NCBI GenBank assembly: GCA_900315975.1
Contig: ONBA01000004.1
Span: 30,604-94,603 of the forward strand
Length of the DNA stretch: 64,000 bases
DNA from: an uncultured Ruminococcus sp.
GTDB taxonomy: Bacteria > Bacillota_A > Clostridia > Oscillospirales > Ruminococcaceae
Direction of reading: 5' to 3'
Shown here: piece by piece, positions 36,676-45,622 of the stretch
How positions within the stretch are numbered: the first letter of the stretch is position 1
Layout: the number at the start of each line of letters is the position of its first letter
The notes under the pieces: model-generated
The model's input: only the letters and a program-made list of their open reading frames with translations
What the model was told of the DNA's origin: nothing
Databases searched by the model: none
Made by a program: the position numbers and the translations under genes

Positions 36676-38304
36676 TCAGTCTGAAATATTCATCTGTTCA
36701 TCGACGTTGTCAACTACAAGAGCCGCAGAGCCGTAAGCTTTCAGTGGTTTGCCGTTTTCGTCGAATTCGGCCGTAAGACGTACATGGAATGGGACTCTGC
36801 CGACTGTGAGAGGGATAATGCCCTCGATATGGTCTATGAGGCCCTCGTCTATCTGGTGTATCCAGTCGCGGTACATATCGGCATAGTCAGGCGGGAACAA
36901 GCCGTTCTCGATGAGTGGTTCCGGATAGTTTTCGACAACAGGCGGTACACCGAGGTCGCGCATACAGCGGAAGCAAGGCTTCATACGCTTTGTTGCAACT
37001 TCGTACTCCCATGCGTATACGTTTACCTGTTCACTTGCAAACCTGAAACGACGTTCACTCTCTGATATTTCGTCGAATCGTTTCTTTTCTGCCGTGATAT
37101 TCTGAATCATCGCATAGAAGATGTACTGGTCACCTGCCTTGCCTATCAGGCGGATATTACTGCGCAGGCATATCTTTTCCTCGCCGCATATCTTTGAGCA
37201 GACCTTTCGCCACGTTTCACAGGTCTCCTCATCACCGGACTCAATGGCTTTCAATAGTGTATCTTCAAAAAGAACATGACTTTTTTCGTCAAAATAGGAC
37301 CAAGGGTCAGAATCAAGGACCTCTTTTTCGGTCATGTTCATACCCACTTCTTTCATGTACTTTTTATTCACTCGGAGTATCTCTATCTCGCCGCCGCTGT
37401 ATGTGAAGATAGCCGCACCGCCGACAAAGTTGTTGAATATAAGAGTTTCGAGTGAATTTGGGTCCCAGAATTTTCCGGAGTCCATTTCGGTCAGGAGCTT
37501 TATAGCCTGAGAAACAGGTTCGTGGTCAATTGTCTTGAGCTTTTCGATGAATTCTTCCTCGTTTATCGGCTTTGAATAGAGGTATCCCTGCACATAACTG
37601 CATCCGATGCTTTTCATGTAGTCAGCCTGCTCCATAGTCTCGACACCTTCAGCTACGACCGGAGTATTCAGCCATTTAGTCATCTGCACCATTGCACTTA
37701 TTATAGTACCGCCTCTGCCTCCGACGTTTCCGCTGAGGAAGCGCATATCAAGCTTTATGACATCGACGTTGAGGTCTTTGAGCACGTTAAGGGACGAGTA
37801 GCCGCTTCCGAAATCGTCCATTTCGACAATATACCCGAATCCATGGAGCTTTTCAAGTACACTCGTCACAAGCTCCATACCTCCGATAGCTGACGACTCA
37901 GTTATCTCAATGTGAAGAAGCCGGACCGGTATATCGTATTTTCTGCGGATATTTTCAATTTCGTCAATATAATTATTATGGTATATGTCATAACGCGACA
38001 TATTTATTGATATCGGTACTGCCGATATGCCTTTGTCAAGGCACCGTTTCTGAAACTGGCAGACTGTCTCAAATACATGAAGGTCTGCACGGCATATGAG
38101 GTCGTGACGTTCAAGGAGAGGGATAAAATCTGAAGGATACTGCATTCCGCAGTTCGGGTCTTTCCAGCGCATAAGCGCTTCTGCGCCTATCATTCTGCCG
38201 GTAGCGTGGTTCATTTTGGGCTGATAGCATACAAAAATGTGTCCATACTGCAAAGCGTCGTCAAATCTGGCAAGCAGTTCCTGTTCAGACATTCTTCTGT
38301 TCAT
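36676..38304 (-). CDS. EAL-domain cyclic-di-GMP phosphodiesterase with PAS domains
   Basis: A 542-residue protein with an N-terminal EAL domain (about residues 8-260) that hydrolyses c-di-GMP to pGpG. Catalytic motifs are present: AEALMRW, ISINMSRYD, LHIEITES, MDDFGSGYSSL, IKLDMRFL, VVAEGVET and QGYLYSKP. Two PAS-like regions follow. There is no membrane segment. Its counterpart with a degenerate GGDEF is 3 kb away. A promoter TTGAAA-17-TATAAT lies at 38374-38346 on the minus strand. Confidence 0.93.
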   Translation of the reverse strand: MNRRMSEQELLARFDDALQYGHIFVCYQPKMNHATGRMIGAEALMRWKDPNCGMQYPSDFIPLLERHDLICRADLHVFETVCQFQKRCLDKGISAVPISINMSRYDIYHNNYIDEIENIRRKYDIPVRLLHIEITESSAIGGMELVTSVLEKLHGFGYIVEMDDFGSGYSSLNVLKDLNVDVIKLDMRFLSGNVGGRGGTIISAMVQMTKWLNTPVVAEGVETMEQADYMKSIGCSYVQGYLYSKPINEEEFIEKLKTIDHEPVSQAIKLLTEMDSGKFWDPNSLETLIFNNFVGGAAIFTYSGGEIEILRVNKKYMKEVGMNMTEKEVLDSDPWSYFDEKSHVLFEDTLLKAIESGDEETCETWRKVCSKICGEEKICLRSNIRLIGKAGDQYIFYAMIQNITAEKKRFDEISESERRFRFASEQVNVYAWEYEVATKRMKPCFRCMRDLGVPPVVENYPEPLIENGLFPPDYADMYRDWIHQIDEGLIDHIEGIIPLTVGRVPFHVRLTAEFDENGKPLKAYGSAALVVDNVDEQMNISD

Positions 38305-38345
38305 AACGATACCTCCTTATGCTGATTTCTGAACACTTTAATGTT

Positions 38346-38374
38346 ATTATAACATAACGGTCACACGATTTCAA
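38346..38374 (-). promoter_or_regulatory. Promoter of the EAL gene
   Basis: TTGAAA (38374-38369) and TATAAT (38351-38346) on the minus strand with a 17-bp spacer. Confidence 0.75.
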
Positions 38375-38487
38375 TAGTTTTCACAAAATTTTATTGAACT
38401 ATATAAAATTAGTGTTGATAATACATCAAAGAGTAGTAATCCAACTTTGTTTATAAAATAACAAATACAAAAATAATACAAAAATTG

Positions 38488-38516
38488 TTGACGACGCCGT
38501 TTTCAGATGATATAAT
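38488..38516 (+). promoter_or_regulatory. Promoter of the aquaporin gene
   Basis: TTGACG (38488-38493) and TATAAT (38511-38516) with a 17-bp spacer; AAGGAGG precedes ATG 38564. Confidence 0.8.
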
Positions 38517-38563
38517 TAAAATATCGGTTTTCCGTATTCTATATTTATAAGGAGGCAATCATC

Positions 38564-39364
38564 ATGTCATCAATCAAAAAGTATGTGGCTGAATGTATCG
38601 GCACTTTCGTGCTCGTACTGCTCGGCTGCGGAACAGCTATGCTCGTTGGCTGTGATTCTGCTAACGGAGGAGGTTATATCCTTACAGCACTCGCGTTCGG
38701 TCTCGTAATCGTCGGAATGGCTTATTGTATCGGTAACATTTCCGGCTGTCACATCAACCCTGCTGTATCTCTCGGAGTTCTCATGACAGGCGGTATGACC
38801 GGTGCTGATTTCTGCGGATATGTCGTTTCTCAGACTATCGGAGCTACTCTTGGTGCACTCACACTCAAGGGCATTTTCAGCCTCGGTTCACTCACTGATA
38901 TGACCGGCGGTCTCGGCTCAAACGGACTCGGCAGTCTTGCTGACGGCGCTGGTAACGTTACAGGTGAAAGCATTTGTGCAGGTCTTCTCGTTGAGTTCCT
39001 TCTCACATTCATTTTCGTGCTCACTATTCTCGGTGTAACATCAAAGAAGTTCAAGCACGGTTCATTCGGCGGACTCATCATTGGTCTCACACTTACACTC
39101 GTACATATCTTCGGTATTGGTCTTACAGGTACTTCCGTTAACCCTGCAAGAAGCATAGGACCCGCTATCTTCGCTGGCGGAGACGCTCTCAAGTACCTTT
39201 GGGTATTCATCGTAGGACCTCTCGCAGGTGCTGCTGTTGCTGCCCTTATTTACAAGTGGTTTGAGTCGGACGTTCCTGAGATAAAAGAGGAAGCACCCGC
39301 TCCCGCAGCAAAGACTGCTTATAAGCCTGCTAACGGCAATTCAAAGAAAAAGAAGAAGAAATAA
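38564..39364 (+). CDS. MIP-family channel (aquaporin)
   Basis: A 266-residue, six-helix channel with both NPA boxes, SGCHINPAVSLG and TSVNPARSIGPA. The residues between the helices (VEFLLTFIFVLTILGV) fit aquaporin Z rather than the glycerol facilitator, which has Asp after the second NPA box; here it reads NPARS. It should conduct water. The C-terminus is a lysine-rich tail. It is a single gene with its own promoter and terminator. Confidence 0.93.
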   Translation: MSSIKKYVAECIGTFVLVLLGCGTAMLVGCDSANGGGYILTALAFGLVIVGMAYCIGNISGCHINPAVSLGVLMTGGMTGADFCGYVVSQTIGATLGALTLKGIFSLGSLTDMTGGLGSNGLGSLADGAGNVTGESICAGLLVEFLLTFIFVLTILGVTSKKFKHGSFGGLIIGLTLTLVHIFGIGLTGTSVNPARSIGPAIFAGGDALKYLWVFIVGPLAGAAVAALIYKWFESDVPEIKEEAPAPAAKTAYKPANGNSKKKKKK

Positions 39365-39372
39365 TGACTTCT

Positions 39373-39411
39373 GTGAGCCCATGGAAATATGGGCTCATTT
39401 CATTTTTTTCT
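39373..39411 (+). terminator. Terminator after the aquaporin gene
   Basis: GAGCCCAT-GGAAAT-ATGGGCTC is followed by ATTTCATTTTTTT. Confidence 0.85.
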
Positions 39412-39507
39412 ATGCTATTGCTTTTTTGGTAAATGTATGATAGAATATAATATTGTAGCGTTAATTGCTGCAAATTATCATAACATAAATGTAAAAAGGA
39501 GTACAAA

Positions 39508-41199
39508 ATGAAGCAAAAAATCAAAGATATGAGCAAAGCTGATATTTTCTTCTTTGCTGTATTTGTTTTTTCAGCACTGCTTTTCTTCGGAAGAATCTAC
39601 ACTATCATCATGTCCGTTCACGATGATATGAGAATCTACACCCTCGTTCGCAGCGGTGACCTTGTCAGCAATGCTGTTCATTCGGCTAAAAGCGGAAGAA
39701 TTACTCACCTATGGAACCATGAATTGCTTGGCTTTCCGTTCATTCTTAATAAAGTATGGTTCTATAAGCTCGTTTCCTATGCTACTACTATCGCCGGTGT
39801 ATGGGCGATGTGGCTATTCGTTTATGAGCACATCGACAAGCACCTTTCATGGCTATGTGCAGCGCTTTATATGTCACTTGCAAGCATTTCTGCCGACCAC
39901 AACCTCTTTATCTCTTACGCATTCTGTCATCAGCTCCCTCTCGTGTTCATAATACTCTCACTCCATTTCTATCTGAAAGGCATTGAGGAGAAGAAGACCA
40001 GGTACACGGTAATCAGCACCATACTTTTCCTGTTCTCATGCATGATATACGAGGCATTCGTCCCATATCTGCTTGTGTTCGTGCTCATGACCGCAAGAAC
40101 CGGCAACAAGCAGAAGCTACCCTTCGTAAAATATCTGTGGTATCTGTTCAAGACAGTTATCCCGCATACTATCACCGGTATCGCCTACTGCATCGTCTAC
40201 TTTACATGGCAGCATTTCTATCCCAGTAACTACGCGGGAACTGCCCTCTACCTCGATGAGCCTATCACAAGTATCCAGGCTACTATTGAGTATTCAACTT
40301 CGTATATCCCACTCCACGACGCAGGACGTGTCGCACGTATGTCAGCTCAGCCCCTAATGAATATTCTCGGAGCTGTTCCGCTCCTCGGCTGGGTGAAGAA
40401 TATACTCATCTGCACTGCATTCGTTATTTTCCTTGTCAAGTACGCCGAAAAGGTCGAATTCAAGGGCTTCTTCCTCTCATTTGTGGGAGCTGTGTTTATC
40501 CCGAATATTCTCATAAGCTTCAGCAAGCAGCACCTCGACGGCTACAAGAGAGGCGCTATACAGTATGTTTCTTCGTACTACAGCTACGCATTCATCATCA
40601 TTATTCTCGCGATATTTGCGTGCCTGCTCTACAGATTCCTCAAGGGTAAGAACTTCCGGATAATTGGTACCGTATTTATGACATCTATCCTTCTCGGACT
40701 CTGTATCTGTGCTGACCTTTCAGTTACTTTCTGGAACAACTACTATGCTCCCCTTACAAGAAGGTACAAGAACTTCGACAGAGCTGTTGCTACCGAGGAA
40801 GTCACCAACTGCGACGACAAATGGCAGATATACGCTCCCGACAATATGGGTATCCATTGCGCTGAATCGTATACTCTTGATTACTTCGCTATATACGACG
40901 ATACTCCGGCGGCTTCATACGTTCTGAAGGAAGATCAGCTCGTTACCGACAAGCAGACGCTCTGTATGCGCTCAGACAAGGACTATCTCCTTATGGCTTT
41001 CGGAGAGACCGATAAGGAACTCGCTGCAGAGGAGCTAACTGTCGCATCTGTTCTGCCGATGAAGTTCGACGTCGTACTTAGATCCACAACCGGAAAAGAA
41101 GAGACTATCAAGGGCGTATCCAACGGTGATGTGATAAAACTTCCCGACGGCGAACGTATTGATATGCATACTCAGATCGCAGTCGAGAATTACTATTAA
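39508..41199 (+). CDS. Polytopic membrane protein, glucosyltransferase (GtrC-like) type
   Basis: A 563-residue protein with about ten membrane helices in residues 15-410 and a soluble C-terminal region of about 150 residues. The early loop SVHDDMRIYTLVRSGD places acidic residues as C-type glycosyltransferases do. The pattern resembles membrane glucosyltransferase-domain proteins that use lipid-linked sugars, but I see no definite signature. AAAAAGGAG precedes ATG 39508. The gene ends just before the tRNA promoter. Confidence 0.7.
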   Translation: MKQKIKDMSKADIFFFAVFVFSALLFFGRIYTIIMSVHDDMRIYTLVRSGDLVSNAVHSAKSGRITHLWNHELLGFPFILNKVWFYKLVSYATTIAGVWAMWLFVYEHIDKHLSWLCAALYMSLASISADHNLFISYAFCHQLPLVFIILSLHFYLKGIEEKKTRYTVISTILFLFSCMIYEAFVPYLLVFVLMTARTGNKQKLPFVKYLWYLFKTVIPHTITGIAYCIVYFTWQHFYPSNYAGTALYLDEPITSIQATIEYSTSYIPLHDAGRVARMSAQPLMNILGAVPLLGWVKNILICTAFVIFLVKYAEKVEFKGFFLSFVGAVFIPNILISFSKQHLDGYKRGAIQYVSSYYSYAFIIIILAIFACLLYRFLKGKNFRIIGTVFMTSILLGLCICADLSVTFWNNYYAPLTRRYKNFDRAVATEEVTNCDDKWQIYAPDNMGIHCAESYTLDYFAIYDDTPAASYVLKEDQLVTDKQTLCMRSDKDYLLMAFGETDKELAAEELTVASVLPMKFDVVLRSTTGKEETIKGVSNGDVIKLPDGERIDMHTQIAVENYY

Positions 41200-41228
41200 A
41201 TTAAAATAAAAAAATATATAGAAAAGGC

Positions 41229-41257
41229 TTGACAACTGCATCACATGCTGGTATAAT
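41229..41257 (+). promoter_or_regulatory. Consensus promoter of the tRNA-Pro gene
   Basis: TTGACA (41229-41234), 17 bp, TATAAT (41252-41257); the mature tRNA starts 36 bp downstream. Confidence 0.9.
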
Positions 41258-41292
41258 ATATATTGTTGATTGCAGAGAACATGGTTCACTGA

Positions 41293-41368
41293 CTGGGTGT
41301 GGCGCAGTTGGTAGCGCGCTACCTTGGGGTGGTAGAGGCCGTGGGTTCAAGTCCCGTCACTCAGACCA
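41293..41368 (+). tRNA. tRNA-Pro (anticodon GGG)
   Basis: The 76-nt sequence folds into a full cloverleaf: acceptor CTGGGTG/CACTCAG with one G-U pair, D arm GCGC, anticodon stem CTACC/GGTAG with loop TTGGGGT (anticodon GGG), T arm GTGGG-TTCAAGT-CCCGT, discriminator A and encoded CCA. C1-G72 with A73 fits bacterial tRNA-Pro. Confidence 0.95.
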
Positions 41369-41392
41369 GTTGCGATCAGCAACCCCTATAAG

Positions 41393-41421
41393 CTCCGTGG
41401 CAATAGCTGCGGAGTTTTTTA
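41393..41421 (+). terminator. Terminator after tRNA-Pro
   Basis: CTCCG (41393-41397) and CGGAG (41410-41414) are followed by TTTTTT. Confidence 0.75.
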
Positions 41422-41440
41422 TTTTGAGATTTGAGGATAT

Positions 41441-41484
41441 AAAAAAGGACTGTCAGCACAGAGTATGCAGTGTTGACAGTCCTT
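41441..41484 (-). terminator. Terminator of the TetR-AKR-flavodoxin-CMD operon
   Basis: AAGGACTGTCA and TGACAGTCCTT form a perfect 11-bp stem; on the minus strand it is followed by TTTT. Confidence 0.85.
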
Positions 41485-41488
41485 AGTT

Positions 41489-42244
41489 TTATTTGAGTTT
41501 GTTGTAGTCTTCGTCGGAGACAGGTTCGCACCACTCGGTACTGCTTTCTTCACCGGCTATTTCTATTGCTAGGTGAGAGAACCAGCTGTCTGGAGCCGCA
41601 CCATGCCAATGCTTGATATTTGCGGGAATATTAATGACGGAGCCTGGTATGAGTTCGACTGCTTCTTTGCCGTATTCCTGATAATATCCTCTGCCGCCTA
41701 CACAAATAAGCATCTGACCGCCGCCGCTTTTAGCGTGGTGGATATGCCAGTTGTTACGGCAGGCAGGCTCAAATGTGACGTTATAAATAGGTACCTGTTC
41801 AGTTGATACAGGCGCGAGGTAGCTTTGTCCGACGAAGAATTCGCCGTATGGATTTGCGTCGCCGACAGGGAAGAAAATGGTATTCTGATATCTGTCCTTG
41901 TCCGTGAGTGCGGGAGCAGGTTCGTTCCATACATCTTTTGCGAGTCGGAACACTGCCCAGCCTTTAGGCCAGCCGACGTACATAGTTGCGTGAGTGATAA
42001 TAGCTGCTATCTCTTCTTTGCTGACACCGTGAGCCTTGGCATTCTGCAAGTGATAGGTGAGAGAACTGTCAGTGATACCCGATGCCATAAGCGACACTAC
42101 AGTAATAATGCACTTTGTTTTTACGTCGATTGCCTGTTCATTCCATACTTCTCCGAACAAAACATCGTCGTTGAGGTGGGCAAACATAGGTGCAAATTCT
42201 CCAAGCTGGTCTCTGCCTGCTGTCTGAACGATTTTTTTACTCAT
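41489..42244 (-). CDS. Carboxymuconolactone decarboxylase-like domain fused to cupin
   Basis: A 251-residue fusion. The N-terminal 110 residues are a CMD/AhpD-like domain (TKCIITVVSLMASG, LTYHLQNAKAHGV, YVGWPKGW). The C-terminal 120 residues are a cupin with metal-binding NWHIHHAKSGGGQ and KHWHGAAPDSWFSHLAIEI. Such fusions are common beside flavodoxins and aldo/keto reductases in anaerobes; the reaction is not established. It is the last gene of the TetR-controlled operon. Confidence 0.88.
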   Translation of the reverse strand: MSKKIVQTAGRDQLGEFAPMFAHLNDDVLFGEVWNEQAIDVKTKCIITVVSLMASGITDSSLTYHLQNAKAHGVSKEEIAAIITHATMYVGWPKGWAVFRLAKDVWNEPAPALTDKDRYQNTIFFPVGDANPYGEFFVGQSYLAPVSTEQVPIYNVTFEPACRNNWHIHHAKSGGGQMLICVGGRGYYQEYGKEAVELIPGSVINIPANIKHWHGAAPDSWFSHLAIEIAGEESSTEWCEPVSDEDYNKLK

Positions 42245-42262
42245 GATTAATCTCTCCTGTCT

Positions 42263-43384
42263 TTATGATAATGATAATTCAACAGAAACATTTCCGTCTC
42301 CGAGAATAGACTTAAGTTTTTCCTGTGTGATGTTGTTGATATGTCCGAGTTTGGTAAAGTTCCATGAATTCTTGTCATAGTAAATTGAAAACTGGTTCCC
42401 CTGATATAGTATCAGGTCGCCGTAATCGACGCTGATTTGTTTGTCATTTCGCGGAAGTGACTGCGGCAGGTCACCGACTTTTTCAAAGCTGCCGTAATCG
42501 TGCATATCTATCGTGATACTTTCCTTCTTCAGCAGCTCGGAAAGTGCTGTTACTGAGGAATTATCTTCAAGTGATGCAGTAAGGGTACTTGTTCCGATTC
42601 TGATTTGAAGCTGTGATTCTTCCTTTTTTAGCGGAAGAGATTCGTACCATGCCTTAACGTCGGTTTTAGATGCACTTGCTGAAAAACGCTTTCCGGTAAG
42701 CTGTTCACCAATAGGGACGAGTGCAGAAATATTTTTTTCGCTTGTGGATATTCCGCTGCTTGCTGAGGTGCAGAATGGGATAACTGTTTTATCAGAGAAG
42801 TCATAGCTTTCAAGGAAGGTGTCGATGATTCGCGGTTCTTGTCCCCACCATATCGGATAACCGAGAAATACCGTGTCATAGCTGTCGAGCGATTCAATAG
42901 GGCGGGCGATTTCCGGACGTACTGTTTTATCGTTCTGTTCCTTGTTTGCACGGCAGGTTGAGTTGCTGTACTCGATGTCTTCGTCCGTGTATGGCACAGC
43001 GGCTTCGATTACATAGCTGTCCGCATCGGTTATATCAATGAGGTATTCGGCGATTTTTTCAGTGTTTCCGGTACGTGAGAAGTAGACAACGATAGTATTG
43101 CTTTGCGGTTCGGAGTTAGTTTTTTCTGAAACTATGCCTCTCATGATACTGAGGTCGAAAACGTCCCATCTGTCGTCACCGTTGAGGTCGTAAGGTTTAC
43201 CTGTCAGGTCTTTTTCAGTTGGTTTGGCAAGAAGGAAATCCTGTAAATTCTGCAAGTCTTCGGCTGTGTAGGTGAATGAAGCTGTTGCGGCTGATACTTC
43301 GTCTGTATCTTTTATGAAAGGTCCTGATGCTGTTGATGTCAGCGCGATTGCTGCCGACGCGATAACTGAAAACATTCTGTTCAT
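42263..43384 (-). CDS. Exported flavodoxin with half-dockerin and cyclophilin-like domain
   Basis: A 373-residue secreted protein in four parts. A signal peptide covers about residues 1-30. A single dockerin-type segment (AEDLQNLQDFLL, then YDLNGDDRWDVFDLSIMRG) has one calcium loop. A flavodoxin domain spans about 95-250 (VVYFSRTGNTEKIAEYL, VFLGYPIWWGQEPR). A C-terminal cyclophilin-like fold (DYGSFEKVGDLP, ISVDYGDLILYQGNQFSIYY) completes it. An exported FMN protein would act outside the membrane. The half dockerin may be a linker rather than a cohesin ligand. Confidence 0.85.
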   Translation of the reverse strand: MNRMFSVIASAAIALTSTASGPFIKDTDEVSAATASFTYTAEDLQNLQDFLLAKPTEKDLTGKPYDLNGDDRWDVFDLSIMRGIVSEKTNSEPQSNTIVVYFSRTGNTEKIAEYLIDITDADSYVIEAAVPYTDEDIEYSNSTCRANKEQNDKTVRPEIARPIESLDSYDTVFLGYPIWWGQEPRIIDTFLESYDFSDKTVIPFCTSASSGISTSEKNISALVPIGEQLTGKRFSASASKTDVKAWYESLPLKKEESQLQIRIGTSTLTASLEDNSSVTALSELLKKESITIDMHDYGSFEKVGDLPQSLPRNDKQISVDYGDLILYQGNQFSIYYDKNSWNFTKLGHINNITQEKLKSILGDGNVSVELSLS

Positions 43385-43396
43385 AGTGACCTCCCT

Positions 43397-44434
43397 TTAA
43401 ATCTTCTGACTGCCTGTTGACCATACGTGCTTATCATTTTTGTTGGACGGCTTATTCTGTGCCATTACTCCTGCGAGAGGGTGGGGGACATATGGCTCTT
43501 CAAGATATGCTGTCTCATCGTCAGTGAGGACAATGTCTACAGCCTTTGCCGCACCTTCTATGTGGTGAAGCTTTGTTGCCCCTACTACCGGCGATGTTAC
43601 CTTTGTAAGAAGCCACGCAAGGGATATTTCAGTCATTGATACTCCGTGCTTATCTGCAAGTTCAGCAACACGTCTTATTATGACTTCGTCCTGTTCTTTT
43701 GTAGCATCGTATTTGAACTTTGCATAGCTGTCTTCCAAGGCACGTTTTGAAGTTTCGCCGGGAAGTCGTGCAAGTCTGCCGCTTGCGAGTGCACTGTACG
43801 GAGTCATAGCTATATTATCCTCGGCACAAAGCATTGCCATTTCTCGTTCTTCCTCACGGAAAATGAGGTTATAATGTCCCTGAACACTTATAAATTTCGC
43901 GAAACCCTCTTTTTCAGCGAGTGCATTTGCCTTTGCAAGCTGCCATGCATAGCAGTTTGAGATGCCTATATATCGAGCTTTTCCTGCCTTTACAACTCGG
44001 TTGAGTCCGTCGAGAATGTCGTATAATGGTGTGTTCCAGTCCCACATATGATAGATGTAGAGGTCAACATAGTCAGTGCCGAGATTCTCGAGGCTTTTGT
44101 TTATCATTCGTTCAATATGCTGCTGACCGCTGATACCGGCTTCTATATCGGCTGGAGTCCTCGGCAGGAATTTTGTCGCGATTACCACTTCGTCACGTCT
44201 TGCAAAGTCACGCAGTGCCCTGCCGACGTACTGTTCACTTGTGCCTGACTGATAGGCTATAGCTGTGTCATAGAAGTTTACACCGAGTTCAAGTCCTCGT
44301 TTTATGATTTCACGCGAGTGTTCCTCGTCTAAAGTCCACGAATGCTGACCGTTTCGGGCGTCTCCGAAACCCATGCATCCCATGCATATGCGGGAAACAT
44401 TAAGGTCGGAGTTTCCAAGTATTGTGTATTTCAT
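43397..44434 (-). CDS. Aldo/keto reductase
   Basis: A 345-residue TIM-barrel NADPH oxidoreductase. The catalytic tetrad is present: Asp and Tyr in GVNFYDTAIAYQSG, Lys in EVVIATKFLP, and His in YVDLYIYHMWDW. The cofactor-binding end has TPYSALASGRLARLPG. The substrate is unknown. Its ATG overlaps the TetR stop by 4 bp. It lies in the same operon as the exported flavodoxin and the CMD-cupin. Confidence 0.93.
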   Translation of the reverse strand: MKYTILGNSDLNVSRICMGCMGFGDARNGQHSWTLDEEHSREIIKRGLELGVNFYDTAIAYQSGTSEQYVGRALRDFARRDEVVIATKFLPRTPADIEAGISGQQHIERMINKSLENLGTDYVDLYIYHMWDWNTPLYDILDGLNRVVKAGKARYIGISNCYAWQLAKANALAEKEGFAKFISVQGHYNLIFREEEREMAMLCAEDNIAMTPYSALASGRLARLPGETSKRALEDSYAKFKYDATKEQDEVIIRRVAELADKHGVSMTEISLAWLLTKVTSPVVGATKLHHIEGAAKAVDIVLTDDETAYLEEPYVPHPLAGVMAQNKPSNKNDKHVWSTGSQKI

Positions 44435-45051
44435 GATTGACCTCCCAACAGCTGCATTACGCAGGAATAGATGATTTCATATATGTTGTGCATTCTGAAG
44501 TCGATACCGGCTTCGCGCATAGCTGAAAGCTGTTTTTCTGTTGCGACCGAATATGGGTAAACACCGAACAGGAATGGGAAAAAAACGAAGATGAAGCTTT
44601 CGGTGTCAGTATCAGGGAAGAACTTCCTCAGACACCTCCTTACTGAATCGAGTGAAGCACCATATGCGGTCTTGAACTCCGTCAGCCGTTCAGGTCGGGA
44701 ATTTTCCTCCATATCGTAGTGGTTCATTGCAAGAAGTTTCAGAAGCTGTTCGTGATTTTCGAGTGAATGTGCAAGTGCGTCAGCGAACGCAGATGCTGAC
44801 ATTGTATCACTGTTTTCGGCAAGCGAATCCATTTCCTGTGCCCATTTTTCGTACTCACGCTGCATGAGTGCGAGAAAAATCTCCTCTTTAGTCTGAAAAT
44901 AGTTGTATATCGAGGTGCGTGTAAACGACGTTACAGCGCCGATTTCCTTTATTGTTATCTCCTTGAAGCTCATAGTCTGATAGAGTTTCTCACAGGCATT
45001 TATTATTTCTTCTTTGCGTGAAGCTGTAAGTTCGGGTGACCCTTTTGGCAT
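44431..45051 (-). CDS. TetR family regulator (redox operon)
   Basis: A 206-residue TetR-type repressor. The HTH region is FKEITIKEIGAVTSFTRTSIYNYFQTKEEIFLAL, and the rest is a helical ligand domain. It is the first gene of the operon with the aldo/keto reductase, flavodoxin and CMD-cupin. Two copies of the palindrome TGACA-TYG-TGTCA flank its promoter, so it probably represses its own operon. The inducer is unknown. Confidence 0.92.
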   Translation of the reverse strand: MPKGSPELTASRKEEIINACEKLYQTMSFKEITIKEIGAVTSFTRTSIYNYFQTKEEIFLALMQREYEKWAQEMDSLAENSDTMSASAFADALAHSLENHEQLLKLLAMNHYDMEENSRPERLTEFKTAYGASLDSVRRCLRKFFPDTDTESFIFVFFPFLFGVYPYSVATEKQLSAMREAGIDFRMHNIYEIIYSCVMQLLGGQS

Positions 45052-45072
45052 GACGACTCCTCCTTAGTATTC

Positions 45073-45122
45073 TGACATTGTGTCATTATATATATTATAG
45101 CATTATTCTGACATCGTGTCAA
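45073..45122 (-). promoter_or_regulatory. TetR operon promoter with two palindromic operators
   Basis: On the minus strand TTGACA (45122-45117) and TATAAT (45099-45094) have a 17-bp spacer. TGACATCGTGTCA (45109-45121) covers the -35 box, and TGACATTGTGTCA (45073-45085) lies downstream of the -10. The two 13-bp palindromes differ only at the central base and are 36 bp apart. Confidence 0.85.
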
Positions 45123-45292
45123 TATGTGCTGTTTCCTTTTTTTATTTTCAGCATTTTGCACTGTGATATTGCTTTGAAATTGTAATTATGTACCAATAAT
45201 ACAACGATTTTTCTATAGTTAATTATAATATCGAACGACTATGGTCACACAATACGGTACTGAAAAATTTTCAAAAAATTTGTGAAAAGGGG

Positions 45293-45321
45293 TTGACAAA
45301 CGGGTCTTAATGTGATATAAT
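45293..45321 (+). promoter_or_regulatory. Promoter of the T-box leader
   Basis: TTGACA (45293-45298), 17 bp, TATAAT (45316-45321). Bases 45123-45292 are AT-rich and show no gene. Confidence 0.9.
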
Positions 45322-45328
45322 CCAAAAC

Positions 45329-45597
45329 ATAAGCTGTGAGGAAGACAAGCAGAGGATTGCCAATGTCTACAGAGAGCCGGTGGGTGGTGTGAGCCGGTGA
45401 TAAGCAATGCTATGTATCCCTTCTGAGCCGGAACGCTGAAAATTCTGAGTAAGTGTTCCCGTGATTCTGCGTCAATGAATAGGACTTGCTGGAGTCTGAA
45501 GTGGTGTTACGCAATAGCGGCACAATTTGAGTGGTACCGCGGGTAATCAAGTTTTTGATACTCGTCTCAAAGTTGATTCTTTGAGACGAGTTTTTTT
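45329..45597 (+). ncRNA. T-box riboswitch upstream of an acyl-CoA-synthetase fusion gene
   Basis: Stem I shows the conserved AGAGAGCCGGTGGGTGGTGTGAG type sequence (45371-45393, with AGAGAG and GGTGGTG elements). The T-box itself is TGAGTGGTACCGCGGG (45529-45543), with UGGU to pair the tRNA NCCA end. A terminator CTCGTCTCAAAG/CTTTGAGACGAG plus seven T is at 45561-45597. TTTGAG (45526-45531) can pair with CTCAAA (45566-45571) as antiterminator. The UGGU bulge predicts a tRNA with discriminator A. The specifier is uncertain; candidates in CTATGTATCC are UAU, AUG, UGU and GUA. Confidence 0.9.
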
Positions 45598-45622
45598 ATT
45601 TTCTGAAAAAGGAGAGATAATT

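Noticed and set aside
36784..37406. Plus-strand frames opposite the EAL gene
   Set aside because: They lie wholly inside a gene with intact catalytic motifs and have no RBS or family match.
45527..45622. Upstream extension of the acyl-CoA-synthetase frame into the T-box (product start MSGTAGN)
   Set aside because: It is translation of the conserved T-box and terminator sequence; the RBS at 45609-45617 places the real start at 45623.
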